Positions 6,052 through 7,319 of a stretch of DNA of 7,319 nt are shown piece after piece. Position numbers and translations under genes: made by a program. The DNA is from Verrucomicrobiia bacterium. GTDB taxonomy: Bacteria > Verrucomicrobiota > Verrucomicrobiia > Limisphaerales > Palsa-1400. The notes under the pieces are model-generated. The model was not told the origin of the DNA and made no database searches. It was given only the letters and a program-made list of their open reading frames with translations. The stretch's first letter is position 1, and the number at the start of each line of letters is the position of its first letter. The DNA lies in assembly GCA_025934545.1 (NCBI GenBank), contig JAICXV010000099.1:1-7319 (forward strand), given 5' to 3'.

Positions 6052-7301
6052 CTCGCGAGCAGTTTTCCGTATAATTCCATGTAGGCTTTGGCCTGGCGCG
6101 ATGGCTCAAACATCTCGCGCGCCGTTCGGCTAATTCGCGCCCGGTCCCAGTTCCATTCGAACGCTTCGGCGATAGCGCCTGCGAGCCAGTCCGCATTTTT
6201 CTCCTCGGCGATCAAACCGTTGGCGCCGTCGCGAATGATTTCCGCTGCGCCGCCGGAATTGAATCCGACGACCGGCGTGCCGCAACACAGCGACTCGAGC
6301 ATTGTGTTCGGCAAATTATCTTCGAGTGACGGCAATGCAAAAACGTCGGCAGCCGCAAAGGCCATGGCCATCATGCTCGGCTCGTCGATGCGGCCCAGGT
6401 GCATGGACCGTGGTATTTTGTCAATCAATTCAGCGCCTCTGTGACCGACGAAACAGCAGACCAAATCAGGATGGGCGTCGAGCACGGCTTTGATCGCGGT
6501 GAGAAAGACCCGGATGCCTTTGCGGTCGTTGTCGAGATAATCGGAGACGAACAATAACACCGGGACATTCCGCGGAATATTGAAGAGAGCGCGGGCGGAG
6601 TCGCGGTCGTGATCACGAAAGACGCCGACATCCAATCCATAGCGGATCACCTGGCGATTGAAGTTTTTGAACATCGCGCTTCTGCCGGCGCAATCGGCCA
6701 GCCATTGCGAGGGGGCAACGATGTGGATTTTGCGGGCGCGTTCGAGGGCGGCTTTCTTGATGCGAAAGTTTACTTTTGCAACATCGATCTCGTTCGATGG
6801 CTTCAACTGCGGGCATTTGAAACATTCGCTCGTATATTTTTCACAGCCCATTGAGTAATGGCAGCCGCCTGTGAAGGCGTTCATGTCGTGCAACGTCCAG
6901 ACGATCGGCTTGCGGCAGCGCTTGAAGAATTTCGCGTAATCCATAAAACGCGCGACCCAATGGAGATGGATAATATCAGCGGCGCGAACGGTCGGATGTT
7001 TCAGCACCTCGAAGAAACCTTCTGGATTGCTGAAGACGTCGAACCACGGATATTTCAACTTCACCGCCAATTCCTCTTTGATCTCGGATAATCGCGGGCC
7101 GAAGAATTTTCGAATCGCGCGTTGCGGGATGGTCGGTTTGGTCGCGCCCGTCGCTTCGTGTTTCGGAATCTTGCCTTTGACGGTGATGTCAAACGTCAGT
7201 AACGATGAGTCGACATCCTCGGCGAGCAGGGCTTGATGGAGCCGGATGCACGACAAGGCGGCGCCCCCGCAATCGAAAGTGTTGAGATGAACGACTTTCA
7301 T
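6048..7301 (-). CDS. Family 4 glycosyltransferase (GT-B fold, WcaC-like)
   Basis: The 417-residue protein is a retaining, nucleotide-sugar-dependent glycosyltransferase expected in the cytoplasm or at the inner membrane face. The N-terminal Rossmann domain has the glycine-rich acceptor start MKVVHLNTFDCGGAA, IIHLHW (110-115) and WTLHDMNAFTGGCHY (135-149). The C-terminal donor domain has the phosphate-binding RKG (260-262), FVGHRG (284-289), HLGRI (301-305) and LEDNLPNTMLE (326-336). In the usual E-x7-E motif the first residue is Asp328 and the second Glu336, followed by CCGTPVVGFNSGG. Cys147, Cys153, Cys160 and Cys163 form a conserved-looking cluster typical of my recollection of this subfamily. 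It likely adds a sugar to a polysaccharide or lipid-linked oligosaccharide; specificity cannot be read. The stop overlaps the convergent methyltransferase gene. The start at 7301 fits the family, with a weak GGCGGG upstream. Confidence 0.88.
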   Translation of the reverse strand: MKVVHLNTFDCGGAALSCIRLHQALLAEDVDSSLLTFDITVKGKIPKHEATGATKPTIPQRAIRKFFGPRLSEIKEELAVKLKYPWFDVFSNPEGFFEVLKHPTVRAADIIHLHWVARFMDYAKFFKRCRKPIVWTLHDMNAFTGGCHYSMGCEKYTSECFKCPQLKPSNEIDVAKVNFRIKKAALERARKIHIVAPSQWLADCAGRSAMFKNFNRQVIRYGLDVGVFRDHDRDSARALFNIPRNVPVLLFVSDYLDNDRKGIRVFLTAIKAVLDAHPDLVCCFVGHRGAELIDKIPRSMHLGRIDEPSMMAMAFAAADVFALPSLEDNLPNTMLESLCCGTPVVGFNSGGAAEIIRDGANGLIAEEKNADWLAGAIAEAFEWNWDRARISRTAREMFEPSRQAKAYMELYGKLLAS

Positions 7302-7319
7302 GCCCGCCGTTTTTCGGCA
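7298..7319 (-). CDS. Possible 3' end of an upstream gene overlapping the GT4 start
   Basis: On the minus strand the GT4 start reads ATGA. The TGA (7300 to 7298) closes a frame that is open to the right edge and ends AEKRRA. A 4-bp ATGA overlap is a common sign of an operon with coupled translation, and the charged tail is plausible. With only six codons visible this could equally be chance, and no product can be assigned. Confidence 0.25.

Overview
The window is a chromosomal segment with five complete genes and a cut-off gene end at each edge. It is moderately GC-rich. Base composition, weak or absent Shine-Dalgarno sites at most starts, short tandem repeats in the gaps between genes, and the gene families present fit a member of the PVC superphylum, most likely Verrucomicrobiota. 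This taxonomic guess is an inference from gene style; no marker gene is present. There are no rRNA or tRNA genes, transposases, phage genes or CRISPR arrays.

Left part (1-2293): a minus-strand gene starts at 81 and leaves the window after encoding a signal peptide. A 194-bp divergent spacer (82-275) holds a hairpin and two kinds of short repeat. It is followed by a two-gene plus-strand operon for the methylcitrate cycle: prpB (methylisocitrate lyase) and prpC (2-methylcitrate synthase), joined by an ATGA overlap. PrpC condenses propionyl-CoA with oxaloacetate. PrpB makes the final cleavage to pyruvate and succinate. The dehydratase and isomerase steps between them (PrpD or AcnD/PrpF, and aconitase) are not encoded here and must lie elsewhere.

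Middle (2311-4597): a minus-strand pair converges on prpC. The upstream gene encodes a multi-pass GT-C-type membrane glycosyltransferase. The gene 46 bp downstream encodes a DUF2959-type coiled-coil lipoprotein of unknown function.

Right part (4598-7319): a 92-bp divergent spacer carries a precise heptamer repeat (CTGAANA, three copies). It is followed by a plus-strand gene for a two-domain protein, with an N-terminal kinase-fold region and a C-terminal SAM-dependent methyltransferase (NoeA-like architecture). That gene overlaps tail-to-tail by 4 bp with a minus-strand family-4 glycosyltransferase gene. The latter may itself be translationally coupled to a gene just off the right edge. The membrane glycosyltransferase, kinase/methyltransferase and GT4 enzyme together suggest that 2999-7319 belongs to a cell-surface glycan locus, while prpBC is ordinary central metabolism. 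No clearly new system is visible. The most notable items are the kinase-like/methyltransferase fusion, the cysteine cluster in the GT4 enzyme, and the short-period repeats in the two divergent spacers.
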